Shown piece by piece: positions 25,186 through 33,790 of a DNA stretch of 64,000 nucleotides (positions are counted from its first letter, which is position 1; each line of letters starts with the position of its first letter). The position numbers and the translations under genes are program-made. The notes beneath the pieces are model-generated. The model was not told the origin of the DNA. It saw nothing but the letters and a program-made list of their open reading frames with translations, and made no database searches. Origin of the DNA: Fuerstiella sp. (GTDB taxonomy: Bacteria; Planctomycetota; Planctomycetia; Planctomycetales; Planctomycetaceae); NCBI GenBank assembly GCA_029245955.1, contig JAQWOH010000045.1, positions 62,001-126,000 on the forward strand, written 5' to 3'.

Positions 25186-25281
25186 GGAACCAGGAGCCAC
25201 AGCGACGCCGCTAAGACAATGGGATGATCCGAAAAATAAGCTGGCGACGCCGGAACAGTGCTTCGCTCGGTCCGGCCTGCT
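25186..25281 (+). repeat. Dispersed intergenic repeat, family 1, copy B
   Basis: Matches copy A at 7400-7500 in the same orientation, starting GGAACCAGGAGC and ending GCCTGCT, with the shared elements AGCGACGC, CAATGG and GCTTCGCT. It begins 25 bases after the RecQ stop and ends before the small leftward gene at 25321. No coding frame in it. Confidence 0.6.
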
Positions 25282-25320
25282 TGCGTCGGGTCGTCGTGAT
25301 TCCGATGCCCCCCATTGCTG

Positions 25321-25521
25321 TCAGCAGACCGTCATCGGCATGGATGAATTCACGTAGTCTACCGTTCTGCGATACTTGTACTCGGCAATCAGCATCTGCT
25401 TGACCAGTTCAATGGAAACGGTTTGGAGATTGACGTTGGCCTGCACAAGCGAATCGTAGACGGCCTGTCCGGCTGCGGATTCAAGAAGATGATTTTCTAT
25501 GTTCTGTGCATTGAATGACAT
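25321..25521 (-). CDS. Small hypothetical protein, 66 residues
   Basis: I do not recognise this protein. Support comes from a good ribosome site (AAGGGAATTCAG directly before the ATG) and a protein-like composition: a helical N-terminal half (NIENHLLESAAGQAVYDSLV), a second helix with VKQMLIAEYKYRR and a short C-terminal tail ending MPMTVC. No signal peptide or membrane segment. It stands alone between two gene-free stretches. A small soluble regulatory or structural protein is possible. Coding status is moderately likely. Confidence 0.5.
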   Translation of the reverse strand: MSFNAQNIENHLLESAAGQAVYDSLVQANVNLQTVSIELVKQMLIAEYKYRRTVDYVNSSMPMTVC

Positions 25522-26138
25522 AACTGAATTCCCTTCATTTCCTTTTCAGGGTTCGGACATGTGTTGCAGCCGACGGGTTCGCTTTGTCTGACCTGTTGCT
25601 TTTGACCGGAATGAGGTCTTAAGAGCCCGGTACAGGATGTTGACAATCGTTGGCCCGACAGGTGAACGACGTTCTTTCAATACGAATTGTTCCATGCAGG
25701 CGCCGTGCCGATTCTCAGTTTTGTGACAGAAAAATTGATGGCGTATGGAGATGACGGTCTTTCGTCAGCAATTATCGAATTCCTGAAACGCTGATTCTGC
25801 CTGACGATCACCGTGTGTTACCCACAGGTGTCGCGCTGACGGTACAGTATGGACTCAGGCTGATGACACTCCACAGTCTGCAGGTTCAAAACTGGTGCTT
25901 ACGTCCACCGATTCAGAGTCAGGCCAGGCAGTTGATTGAACAATTGACTGTAAACTCCGACACTCAGTCGTCACCGTCGAGGGCTGTGCGACCCGATGTC
26001 GGGACGATTTCTCAGTCTTTCAGCCATGTCTTCGGCGTTTTCCCGTGCTGACAAAAAATGTCAGACGCTGTGAAAGCTGCGGCCCGGCCGGGTAATATCT
26101 ACAATTTCCTTCCCCTCAGTTTCTGTTGGTGTCCCCCC
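25522..26138. other. Gene-free stretch before the multiheme gene
   Basis: About 600 bases with no supported gene. One plus-strand open frame at 25815-26051 lacks a ribosome site and has no recognisable features. The promoters of the small leftward gene and of the rightward multiheme gene should lie here. Confidence 0.4.
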
Positions 26139-28895
26139 GTGGTAATAAAGAAGAATCTCAGCGCAACCGGTGCGATTGCGGCGATGGCGTTTCTGCTTCC
26201 GGTCATTTCTGCCACTTTCGGTCAGGACAGTCTCGCGGCACCAGATCACGTTGTTGTGCCTGCCTATGAAAGGTTTCGGGATGGTCCACTGTCGGCCGTG
26301 GCTGCCGGTCGGCTGCTGATTTCAGAACTGAACTGTCAGTCCTGCCACGGAACCGTACTAAGCTCTGCGTTACCACAGCGTCAGGCGCCGATTCTGACCG
26401 GCGTTTCCGATCGAGTGACGCCGGAGTTCCTGAAACGATTCATCGCGAATCCGCAGCACGTCAAACCAGGAACCGCCATGCCTTCGGTTTTGTCGGGCGA
26501 GAACTCTGCCAGACATGTCGAGGCGCTGACACATTTTCTTGCCGGGGACGGAGCTGTCGTTCCGTCACCGGTGTCCGCAGATTCGATTGCAAGAGGCGAT
26601 CGCCTGTTCCATTCGCTGGGATGTGCAGCGTGTCACGGTGATCAGCGTATGGCGGCCGCACAACGGCCGTCATACGCAATGCCACTGGGGCCATTGGAGA
26701 CAAAGTATACAGTCGGAAGCCTGTTTTCGTTCCTGAAGAATCCGCATGCTGTGCGACCATCCGGCCGCATGCCGTCACTTAATTTGAATGACGATGAGGC
26801 TCGTGACGTTGCGAACTACCTGCTGCAGAATGTCGACGTGAAGCCGAATCTGACCTTCGAGTATTTTGAAGGTTCATGGAAGGAGCTTCCCGACTTCGAT
26901 GCTCTGACACCGAAAGGAACCGGAGCCGCCGCCGATTTTGACGTCAGAGCAGCTGCCAGAAAGGACCAGTTTGGGTTGCGGTTCAAAGCGTTTCTGCACA
27001 TCGCCACAGACGGTGAATACGAATTCTGGCTGGGCAGCGACGATGGCAGCCGCCTGCTGATTGATGGTGCGATTGTCATCGACGTTGACGACATTCATCC
27101 TCATACCACAAAGAATGCACGTCACAGTCTGGCCGCCGGAGTTCATTCGGTTGTTGTTGAATATTTTGAGGCCGGCGGTGAAGAATCTCTGAAAGTTGAG
27201 ATCAAGGGGCCCGGCATCAATCGTCAGCCGCTGGTCGGACATGTCAGCAACAGCAAAGAATCTCCGGAAGCACGTCGCAGCTTTCGGGTCAACCAGGAAC
27301 TCGTGCAGGAAGGACAACAACTCTTTGCGTCTCTGGGGTGTGCGTCGTGCCATCAGCACGAGAAGGTCGCTGATAAGATTGCCGAGAAGGCTGCGTTACA
27401 GAAAAAGGTGCCTCCGTTCGCCGAACTGATGGCGAGCAAGGGGTGTCTGTCCGACAATCCGCGGTCGGGCGTGCCGGATTTCGCGTTGAATCAGCAGCAA
27501 CGCAGTGACATCGCTGCTGCTCTGGCTGCGTTGAAAACTGTGGCGGAAGATGCCGTTCCTGAAATTGCGCACCGGATCAGCGATGTAATGCTGACTCTCA
27601 ACTGTTACGCCTGTCACCAGCGCGACAAAGTGGGCGGCGTGCCGCGCGAACATAACGAACTGTTCATGACCACGATTCCGGAAATGGGGGACGAAGGCCG
27701 CATTCCTCCGCACCTGGACGGCATCGGGGACAAGCTGCAGCAAAGCTGGCTGAAACACGTTATGAACAACGGCACAAAGGACCGTCCGTATATGACGACA
27801 CGGATGCCGAAGTTCGGAGAACAGAATGTCGGCCGTTTGACAGACCTGTTCAGCCAGGCAGATGCGCGGACAGGTGTGGAGGATGTTCCTTTTGAAGATC
27901 CGGATCATCGCGTGATTGCGGACGCTCGATTCATGGTGGGTGATCAGGCACTGTCCTGCATTAAGTGTCATTACTTCGGCAAACACAAAGCCACGGGGAT
28001 TCAGTCAATCGATCTGACCACTATGACAACTCGGCTGCGTCGCGAATGGTTTCACCGATATCTTTTGAATCCTCAGGCATATCGCCCAGGAACCCGCATG
28101 CCGTCAGCGTGGCCGAACAACAGGTCCGTCGTACCGAAGATTCTGCACGGCAAGCCGTCTCAGCAGATCGAGGCGATCTGGCTGTATCTGCTGGACGGGA
28201 ATAAAGCAAAGTTACCGTCTGGTCTGGTCGCCAGATCCATCGAACTGAAGCCGGTGGATCGACCGATGATCTACCGAAATTTCATCGAGGGATTGTCCGC
28301 GCGGGGTATCGCTGTCGGCTATCCGGAGAAAGCTCATATTGCATGGGACGCGGAACAGATGAGCCTGGGACTGATCTGGCACGGTGCCTTTATGGACGCG
28401 TCCATGCACTGGGTTGGTCGAGGTCAGGGATACCAGACGCCCATGGGCGATCACGTCATGCGTCTGACACTGGGCCAGCCACTGGCTGTGCTGAAGACTC
28501 TGGACATACCGTGGCCTGCGGAATCGTCTCGTGATGCCGGATACCGTTTCCGCGGATACAGTTTGAGCGATAATGGCAGACCAGCGTTCCGCTATGAATG
28601 GAATGGGGTCCGTGCCGTCGACTTTATTGAGCCGGTTGCCGGTGATGCCTTTGCTTCGCTGAGCCGAACGCTGCAGTTCACGTCGGATAAGGCGATGTCA
28701 GGCTTATACTTCCGAGTGATTACCGGCGACATCGAACGGCAGGGCGACAGCTGGGTTGTTGACAACGCCATTCACCTGAAATTCAACGGGGCCGAGCCGG
28801 TCGTTCGGGAGAGCGGTGGGCAGCGGGAGCTCCTTGTGCCTGTTGATTTTAGCGCTGCTGGTGTCGCCACACTTCAGTACACAATGGGTTGGTAG
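26139..28895 (+). CDS. Five-heme cytochrome c-type protein with PA14 domain
   Basis: A 918-residue exported protein. Five CxxCH heme sites: CQSCH (26334), CAACH (26622), CASCH (27339), CYACH (27603) and CIKCH (27957). Between the second and third lies a PA14-like carbohydrate-binding domain (about 26850-27220): YFEGSWKELPDF, DGEYEFWLGSDDGSRLLIDG and AGVHSVVVEYFEAGG are its hallmarks. After the last heme the C-terminal 250 residues are a beta-rich domain without a name known to me. The GTG at 26139 gives a proper signal peptide (VIKKN then a hydrophobic stretch to FGQ); the longer frame from ATG at 26058 would put 27 polar and aromatic residues before it. Such proteins are typical of planctomycetes, probably linking sugar binding to electron transfer. 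No partner oxidoreductase adjoins it. Confidence 0.88.
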   Translation: MVIKKNLSATGAIAAMAFLLPVISATFGQDSLAAPDHVVVPAYERFRDGPLSAVAAGRLLISELNCQSCHGTVLSSALPQRQAPILTGVSDRVTPEFLKRFIANPQHVKPGTAMPSVLSGENSARHVEALTHFLAGDGAVVPSPVSADSIARGDRLFHSLGCAACHGDQRMAAAQRPSYAMPLGPLETKYTVGSLFSFLKNPHAVRPSGRMPSLNLNDDEARDVANYLLQNVDVKPNLTFEYFEGSWKELPDFDALTPKGTGAAADFDVRAAARKDQFGLRFKAFLHIATDGEYEFWLGSDDGSRLLIDGAIVIDVDDIHPHTTKNARHSLAAGVHSVVVEYFEAGGEESLKVEIKGPGINRQPLVGHVSNSKESPEARRSFRVNQELVQEGQQLFASLGCASCHQHEKVADKIAEKAALQKKVPPFAELMASKGCLSDNPRSGVPDFALNQQQRSDIAAALAALKTVAEDAVPEIAHRISDVMLTLNCYACHQRDKVGGVPREHNELFMTTIPEMGDEGRIPPHLDGIGDKLQQSWLKHVMNNGTKDRPYMTTRMPKFGEQNVGRLTDLFSQADARTGVEDVPFEDPDHRVIADARFMVGDQALSCIKCHYFGKHKATGIQSIDLTTMTTRLRREWFHRYLLNPQAYRPGTRMPSAWPNNRSVVPKILHGKPSQQIEAIWLYLLDGNKAKLPSGLVARSIELKPVDRPMIYRNFIEGLSARGIAVGYPEKAHIAWDAEQMSLGLIWHGAFMDASMHWVGRGQGYQTPMGDHVMRLTLGQPLAVLKTLDIPWPAESSRDAGYRFRGYSLSDNGRPAFRYEWNGVRAVDFIEPVAGDAFASLSRTLQFTSDKAMSGLYFRVITGDIERQGDSWVVDNAIHLKFNGAEPVVRESGGQRELLVPVDFSAAGVATLQYTMGW

Positions 28896-29044
28896 GCGTT
28901 CTTGCAGGAATCCGGTTTGAATCATGGCGCCGTTCTCGCCACGGACTGTTCTGCTGCAATAAAATCCGGGTTTCGTCTGCAATATTTTTTTTCGGGGAAC
29001 GAATAAGCTGTCGTGAATGTGGAACTCCGCGACATTGGCTCCGG

Positions 29045-29848
29045 ATGAATGAAGATATGATGCAACAGGCGATTCATCCGGTTTGCTCAGATTATGCAGA
29101 CGGAAAAGACACAATTGCTGGGTTGTCGCTTTCCACGACGGAACTGCCCTGGATGAATCCACGGGTGCCCAACGGGTTCTGGGATGTTCGACAGAATCGG
29201 CTTCGATATTTCAGCTGGCTGGGGAGCCGATGTGGTTTTCTGGCCGCAGAAGACTGGTACGCACTGCGCAAGCATCATTTTCAGCGGAATTCCGGCGGTG
29301 GCCTCCTTCGCAACAGGTATCGTTCGTCCGTTCAGAACGCGATGGCTGATTTTCTGCCCGATTATGGCTGGAAGCCGTGGCTGTTTGGCGGCTCCCCTAA
29401 CGGATATTGGAAAGTCCAGGCCAACCGTGCGACTTATCTGGACTGGCTTGGGAAACAACTGAAGATTTCACAGACAACAGACTGGTACAACGTGACTGGC
29501 GCCGACTTTTTCAATCACCACGGGGGCGGATTGCTGAACGGCGAATTCAATGGTTGTGTTCAGTCCGTTCTCAGTGACTATCTGCCGGAGTATCGCTGGC
29601 GGGCCTGGTTGTTTCGCAGCGTCCCGCAGAGTTTCTGGAAGCATATCGGGAACCGACAGGAATACGTTTTCTGGCTTGGTAAACGTCTGGGCTTTCGCAA
29701 ACCGGGTGACTGGTTCCGGCTGACTCGCGACCACTTTTGTCAGAACGGCGGCGCTGGACTTCTTGCGGGATACTACAACGGTTCGATCCAGCTCGCAATT
29801 TCAGAACTGAGTTCCGGTCTGCGGGATGCGCAGGTTTCAACGCCGTAA
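29045..29848 (+). CDS. Three-repeat protein with GGGLL and DWY motifs
   Basis: A 267-residue protein of which about 210 residues are three tandem repeats of about 72 residues. Each begins (V/S)P(N/Q)(G/S)(F/Y)W, then an N-R-x-x-Y-x-x-WLG element, DW(Y/F), a polar stretch, GG(G/A)GLL or GGGLL, Y or N(G) and a DYLPEY-type end with WLF. Repeats start near 29164, 29392 and 29620; the third stops short. No signal peptide, membrane helix or catalytic signature is visible; Trp-rich spacing suggests a binding or scaffold role. I recall similar repeats in proteins of algae and oomycetes, from memory only. Start ATG at 29045 is a guess: the frame is open from 28889, and upstream sequence looks non-coding. 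It lies on its own between the multiheme gene and the ThuA gene. Confidence 0.7.
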   Translation: MNEDMMQQAIHPVCSDYADGKDTIAGLSLSTTELPWMNPRVPNGFWDVRQNRLRYFSWLGSRCGFLAAEDWYALRKHHFQRNSGGGLLRNRYRSSVQNAMADFLPDYGWKPWLFGGSPNGYWKVQANRATYLDWLGKQLKISQTTDWYNVTGADFFNHHGGGLLNGEFNGCVQSVLSDYLPEYRWRAWLFRSVPQSFWKHIGNRQEYVFWLGKRLGFRKPGDWFRLTRDHFCQNGGAGLLAGYYNGSIQLAISELSSGLRDAQVSTP

Positions 29849-30022
29849 ATCTATTCAATTCAGTAAGTGCTGCCTCCCTCGACCATGCCTGTATGGCCGT
29901 GGGCCCTGTGCGATACGAACCGAAGCACCGCCCAGTGCTGAGAAGCTCAGCCACCATCGACCTTGTGGACCGCTGTGCCCGGACCGGCTGAAAACCAGTC
30001 CACGGCATCCCGGCAGCGTTGC

Positions 30023-30907
30023 TTATTCGTCGTATTTTCGACTGCTTAGTCTGTCCGCGGTCGGAAAATCATCGGGGATGGCAATCGATACTTTGCCGGT
30101 CGCCGCCCATTCGGTCCCGCGTTGCAGCGTTGTGATAAAACCAACGCACTCCTGTGAATACTCAGCGTGCCCCATCGGAGTGTGAAAGACTCGCCCCTTG
30201 CCATATTTAACCGTAAAGATCATTGGTTCATGCCGTTTGGTTACCTGGGATTCTGCTGTCGCCAGAATCTGCATATTCAGCGCCGGTCCTCGCAACTGGT
30301 CGTACAGCTCATCCTGGGCATGCAGCCATTCCACCGGCATTCCTCTGGTGATTGGATGTTCGCGGTCGCGGACGACGACCGGGAATTCCCACTGCTTGCC
30401 GTGGTTACCTCCCCGACCCGCCGAAGTATCGCGAATGAGATCGCCTTCATTGTTTGTATAGACGTAGGGTCCGCTCTTTTCGTTTCGACCGCCCCACCCT
30501 CCGATTCCGATCATCTCGTTGTAGGCTGTCCAGTCCGGGAATGAATTGTCAGCGGCATGCACGACAACAAATCCACCGCCGTCACCGACAAAGTTTTCAA
30601 ACGCTTTTTCCGTTTCTGCCGGCCAGCGAGCGGCCCCATGGCCAAAGTTGCAGACGACAACATCGTAGATTCCGAATTCCGGCTTGAAGTTCGGGTCGGA
30701 TCCCCTGGGTGCAGCTGTTGCCACGTCGACCGTGAACAGTTTTGTGTCTTCAAGATACGACTTCATCATTTGTGTCGTTTTCGGCCAGACTTTGTGGTTG
30801 TTCTGGCCATCAACGATCAGCGCCCTCATTGGTTCAGCGGCTGGGGCATTCACGGAGAACAGCAACGGCGCTGCCAGCACGGCGGCGGCAAGAAAAATAT
30901 GCTTCAT
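30023..30907 (-). CDS. ThuA-domain exported protein
   Basis: A 294-residue protein with a signal peptide (MKHIFLAAAVLAAPLLF, cleaved near PAAA). The body is a ThuA-like class-I glutamine amidotransferase fold, as in trehalose-utilisation proteins: ALIVDGQNNH, VVVCNFGHG, AFENFVGDGGGFVVVHAADNSF, and a C-terminal KYGKGRVFHTPMGH motif, with GMPVEWLHAQDELYD in between. The usual catalytic Cys of the amidotransferase fold is not apparent in the nucleophile position, in keeping with the family. The frame is open to 30949, but the ATG at 30907 gives a clean signal. Planctomycetes often carry ThuA domains with PVC-type cytochromes and glycoside-related enzymes; a sugar-related role is likely but not proven. 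Confidence 0.88.
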   Translation of the reverse strand: MKHIFLAAAVLAAPLLFSVNAPAAEPMRALIVDGQNNHKVWPKTTQMMKSYLEDTKLFTVDVATAAPRGSDPNFKPEFGIYDVVVCNFGHGAARWPAETEKAFENFVGDGGGFVVVHAADNSFPDWTAYNEMIGIGGWGGRNEKSGPYVYTNNEGDLIRDTSAGRGGNHGKQWEFPVVVRDREHPITRGMPVEWLHAQDELYDQLRGPALNMQILATAESQVTKRHEPMIFTVKYGKGRVFHTPMGHAEYSQECVGFITTLQRGTEWAATGKVSIAIPDDFPTADRLSSRKYDE

Positions 30908-31128
30908 GAGGACAATTTCCGAATCGGTTGAGTGTTGGTGCAGCCCCACAAATTAACGAAAGTGACTTCTAACCGCAAAGCCCGCTCCACGAATGGCAAG
31001 TCATTCTGTAAAGGCGGGACGGCGATCGGGTGATAACGTTTATAGAATTACGCGGCATGATTGCTGCGATTCTGAGTATATTTCTGATACCAGGAGGAAG
31101 TGTGCATCGGCTGGTGAGACATTTGGTC

Positions 31129-32181
31129 TCAGGGGGTCACGTGCTTTCGAGTGTCGTATGAGCGTTTCCTGCCACCGGGGCCAATCTGCACCGTATAACC
31201 GCTTCCGTCGGCCGCCACGCTGGTCTTCACCCACTGACCCTCGCATGTTGCCGTCGTGCCCGTGTTGGCAATGAATGCGGCAGGTGCCTGCAGAGACGCA
31301 TCCAGTTTGATGTTCTGGTGCAGTTGATACATATCCTGCAATGCCTTGATTTCATGAAGCGTCTTCAGTGTCGATTCGGCGCCGCCCTTTGTCGGCCCGT
31401 TGCACATGATCGTAACTGATGGGTTAACGGCCAGCACTAATGCCGGATTGTTGCTCATGGGAAGTCCGTGGTGAGTGACCATAAAAATATCAACAGTGCC
31501 GATTGGGTTGTTCGGCGTCACCAGCTTACCTTCGATGTTCCACGTCAGGTCACCGCAGCAAAGAAAACGGAAATTACCAAACTGGAACAGCAGGCTGAGA
31601 CTTGCGGCGTTGTCAGATCTATCGACGTCGGCCTGTTCATGTCGATCCGCGTACGGATTCTGCGGGCCGTTATTAGGTATAACGCTGCGGCCGGACGTCA
31701 GCACCTTCGCTGTTAATTCTGTCTTTCCGAACTTAAGAGGGATGCGGTCTCCGGCCCGCAGTGCTTTGGACTGATTCTGCGACGCCGCGCGGTAGGCTGC
31801 GATGCGTGTTTCAAAGGAATCATCTTCCTGCAGTGTGTCGGGAATTCCTCGGTCCCAGAACGTACCGATGCCGAATTCCGCGGCCAGTGCCGCATGATTT
31901 CCGTAGTGGTCACGGTGCCAGTGAGAAACGGCGGCGTGGTCGATTCGGGACAGGCCGGCCACATCTTTGGCGACATGAATAATTCGATCTTTGTCGCGTC
32001 CACGATTGTCCGGATACCCCGAATCGATCAGCATTGATTCACCCGACGGCGTGACCAACAGCGTTGCTGCACCGCCTTCCACATCAATGAAATAGATGTC
32101 GAGCTTTCCGTCCTTTGAATCTGCGTCAGCCGATCCGGACAAAATTGAGCAAATTACCAACGCAGTAAAACATCGCATCAT
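31129..32181 (-). CDS. Secreted metallo-beta-lactamase-fold hydrolase, ComEC-like
   Basis: A 350-residue protein with an N-terminal signal (MMRCFTALVICSILSG, then a short polar linker). The metallo-beta-lactamase fold starts with IYFIDVEGGAATLL, followed by MLIDSGYPD and the metal site SHWHRDHYGN (HxHxDH). Later metal ligands are at LLCCGDLT-like FLCCGDLTWN and at MVTHHGLPMS. This order matches the ComEC/Rec2-type free-standing hydrolases. The extra C-terminal part (about 290-350) is beta-rich. It could be a nuclease, phosphatase or esterase; the family does not fix it. No operon partner is visible. Confidence 0.85.
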   Translation of the reverse strand: MMRCFTALVICSILSGSADADSKDGKLDIYFIDVEGGAATLLVTPSGESMLIDSGYPDNRGRDKDRIIHVAKDVAGLSRIDHAAVSHWHRDHYGNHAALAAEFGIGTFWDRGIPDTLQEDDSFETRIAAYRAASQNQSKALRAGDRIPLKFGKTELTAKVLTSGRSVIPNNGPQNPYADRHEQADVDRSDNAASLSLLFQFGNFRFLCCGDLTWNIEGKLVTPNNPIGTVDIFMVTHHGLPMSNNPALVLAVNPSVTIMCNGPTKGGAESTLKTLHEIKALQDMYQLHQNIKLDASLQAPAAFIANTGTTATCEGQWVKTSVAADGSGYTVQIGPGGRKRSYDTRKHVTP

Positions 32182-32324
32182 GAACAGCTCCGTGAAATTC
32201 GGATTGTGTTGCCGTGGCTGGCACGCGACGCGAGAATATCTTTGTGGCGGCTGACCGTGGCAGAACTTCGATACTGCATCTTACTCCGACGGTCATCCAA
32301 AACTACTGATACCGCACGTCCGCT

Positions 32325-32639
32325 TCAGGACTTGATTTTAGACCAGCTGTCGCAGTATTCACACTTGAAGTCGCCACTGGGAGAGATTTCCGTATCGGCA
32401 CCCAGTGCCGCGCCGCAGTTGTCGCAGGCATAGTCGGAAGGAGTGGACGCCGGGCGCTGCGTGTTTTGCTGTTGTGGTGTCGCCTGATCGCGTGATTGAC
32501 GCAGCGCCTCCTCGGTGAACTGCTGGATCATTCCCCGATGCCGAAAGGCCGACAGAAACGTCATGAAGACACCTCCGAAAACGAACAGTGCGACGATTCC
32601 GATAAAGATGGGCACGATCGTAAACATGATGCTGTTCAT
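32325..32639 (-). CDS. Membrane protein with C-terminal zinc ribbon
   Basis: A 104-residue protein: one N-terminal hydrophobic helix (about residues 5-28), a polar Gln-rich linker, then a small zinc ribbon (CDNC near residue 72 and CEYC near 93). The ATG at 32639 is preceded by GGGAAAG; the frame is open to 32915 but the extension is unlike protein. Small membrane proteins with such ribbons occur in several bacteria and are uncharacterised. Upstream lies a gap of about 470 bases. Confidence 0.7.
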   Translation of the reverse strand: MNSIMFTIVPIFIGIVALFVFGGVFMTFLSAFRHRGMIQQFTEEALRQSRDQATPQQQNTQRPASTPSDYACDNCGAALGADTEISPSGDFKCEYCDSWSKIKS

Positions 32640-33110
32640 TATGAATCTTTCCCGTGTGTTTGCCACTGTTCTTGGGTGGAAACGGAACTTGCGACAATAC
32701 AGATTGAACAAAGATTGAACAATTCCACGGCAGATCTTCGCCGCATTCGAGCACTGCGTCGCCCCCGGACGATGGACATCGCACCGCAGAATTGTCCCAT
32801 ATCTTCGTTCGTACGCTACCAAAGAAAGGACTCTGCGCCTTGTCCGCTCGTGATTCAGACGCTGTTCTTCACCGTCACATCTCACGATTTCCGGCTCATA
32901 GAAGACGGCGTGCAATGTTTGATTTTACCGGCAGGCCCATTCAGGCGGTCGCTGTGCTGAGTCTGCACGACTTCTGATACCTGTAGTGTCCTTGACGACC
33001 GTCACAATTCTCCGTCGCGTTGTCGCCACCAAGATGTTATTCTGGACACCTGCTGATGACGGGCATGACCGTCACTTGAGTTTCGGAGCTACAAACACAG
33101 AGGTTAGATC
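32640..33110. other. Gene-free divergent region
   Basis: About 470 bases between the leftward zinc-ribbon gene and the rightward msrB gene. Open frames here are shadows of each other with no ribosome site. Promoters for both genes should lie within; I see no strong hairpin or repeat. Confidence 0.4.
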
Positions 33111-33719
33111 ATGCGGAACTGTTTTCCGGTGGTGTTGCTGTGCAGCGCGGCGATTGCAGGATGTGCCAACGATTCCGGTGCGCCATCGGTGACTTTGGAG
33201 GAAACACCGCTGACGCCCGTCAAGACGGCCGTACCGACTGCCAGTGAATCGGAAACGAGTTCAGACAGGGGTGCAGAAATGCAGGAAGAAGTGCGGACTG
33301 AATACAACAAGCTGACGGAATTCGAGGAATACGTGCTGGTCGGCAAAGGAACTGAACGAGCCTTTGTTGGTGAGTATACTGATAATGAAGAAGCTGGCAC
33401 CTACGTTTGTCGCCGCTGCAACGCGCCACTGTACCGATCAGATCAGAAGTTTCACAGCAGCTGTGGCTGGCCGTCATTCGACGACGAAATTGAAGATGCC
33501 GTTACCAAGCATGTCGACCTGGACGGGTTTCGCACGGAAATCGTCTGCAGTCATTGCGGTGGTCATCTTGGGCATGTTTTTGAGGGCGAAGGTTTCACCC
33601 AGAAGAATGTCCGCCATTGCGTCAATTCCGTGTCAATGGTCTTCATTCCCAAGGGCGAAAAAGTTCCTCCAACAATACGCCTGGCGAAGGACGCTGATTC
33701 CGACGCGCAGGGTGAGTGA
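33111..33719 (+). CDS. msrB: Peptide methionine (R)-S-oxide reductase MsrB, lipoprotein
   Basis: A 202-residue MsrB that reduces methionine-R-sulfoxide in proteins. A lipoprotein signal (LLCSAAIAGC, lipid Cys at residue 18) and a Ser/Thr-rich linker (to about 60) precede the MsrB domain. The zinc site is C100, C103, C146 and C149; the catalytic cysteine is C170 in RHCVNSVSM. HSSCGWPSFDD and GGHLGHVFEGEG are further family hallmarks. Its location outside the cytoplasm implies repair of envelope proteins. The start ATG at 33111 gives the lipoprotein signal directly. No thioredoxin partner is adjacent. Confidence 0.95.
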   Translation: MRNCFPVVLLCSAAIAGCANDSGAPSVTLEETPLTPVKTAVPTASESETSSDRGAEMQEEVRTEYNKLTEFEEYVLVGKGTERAFVGEYTDNEEAGTYVCRRCNAPLYRSDQKFHSSCGWPSFDDEIEDAVTKHVDLDGFRTEIVCSHCGGHLGHVFEGEGFTQKNVRHCVNSVSMVFIPKGEKVPPTIRLAKDADSDAQGE

Positions 33720-33790
33720 CCAGAGCACAAGGTCTTTCCTGCCCAACGCGGTTATGTTCGTGATTCCTGCTGACCGTTTCAGGTTACGTG

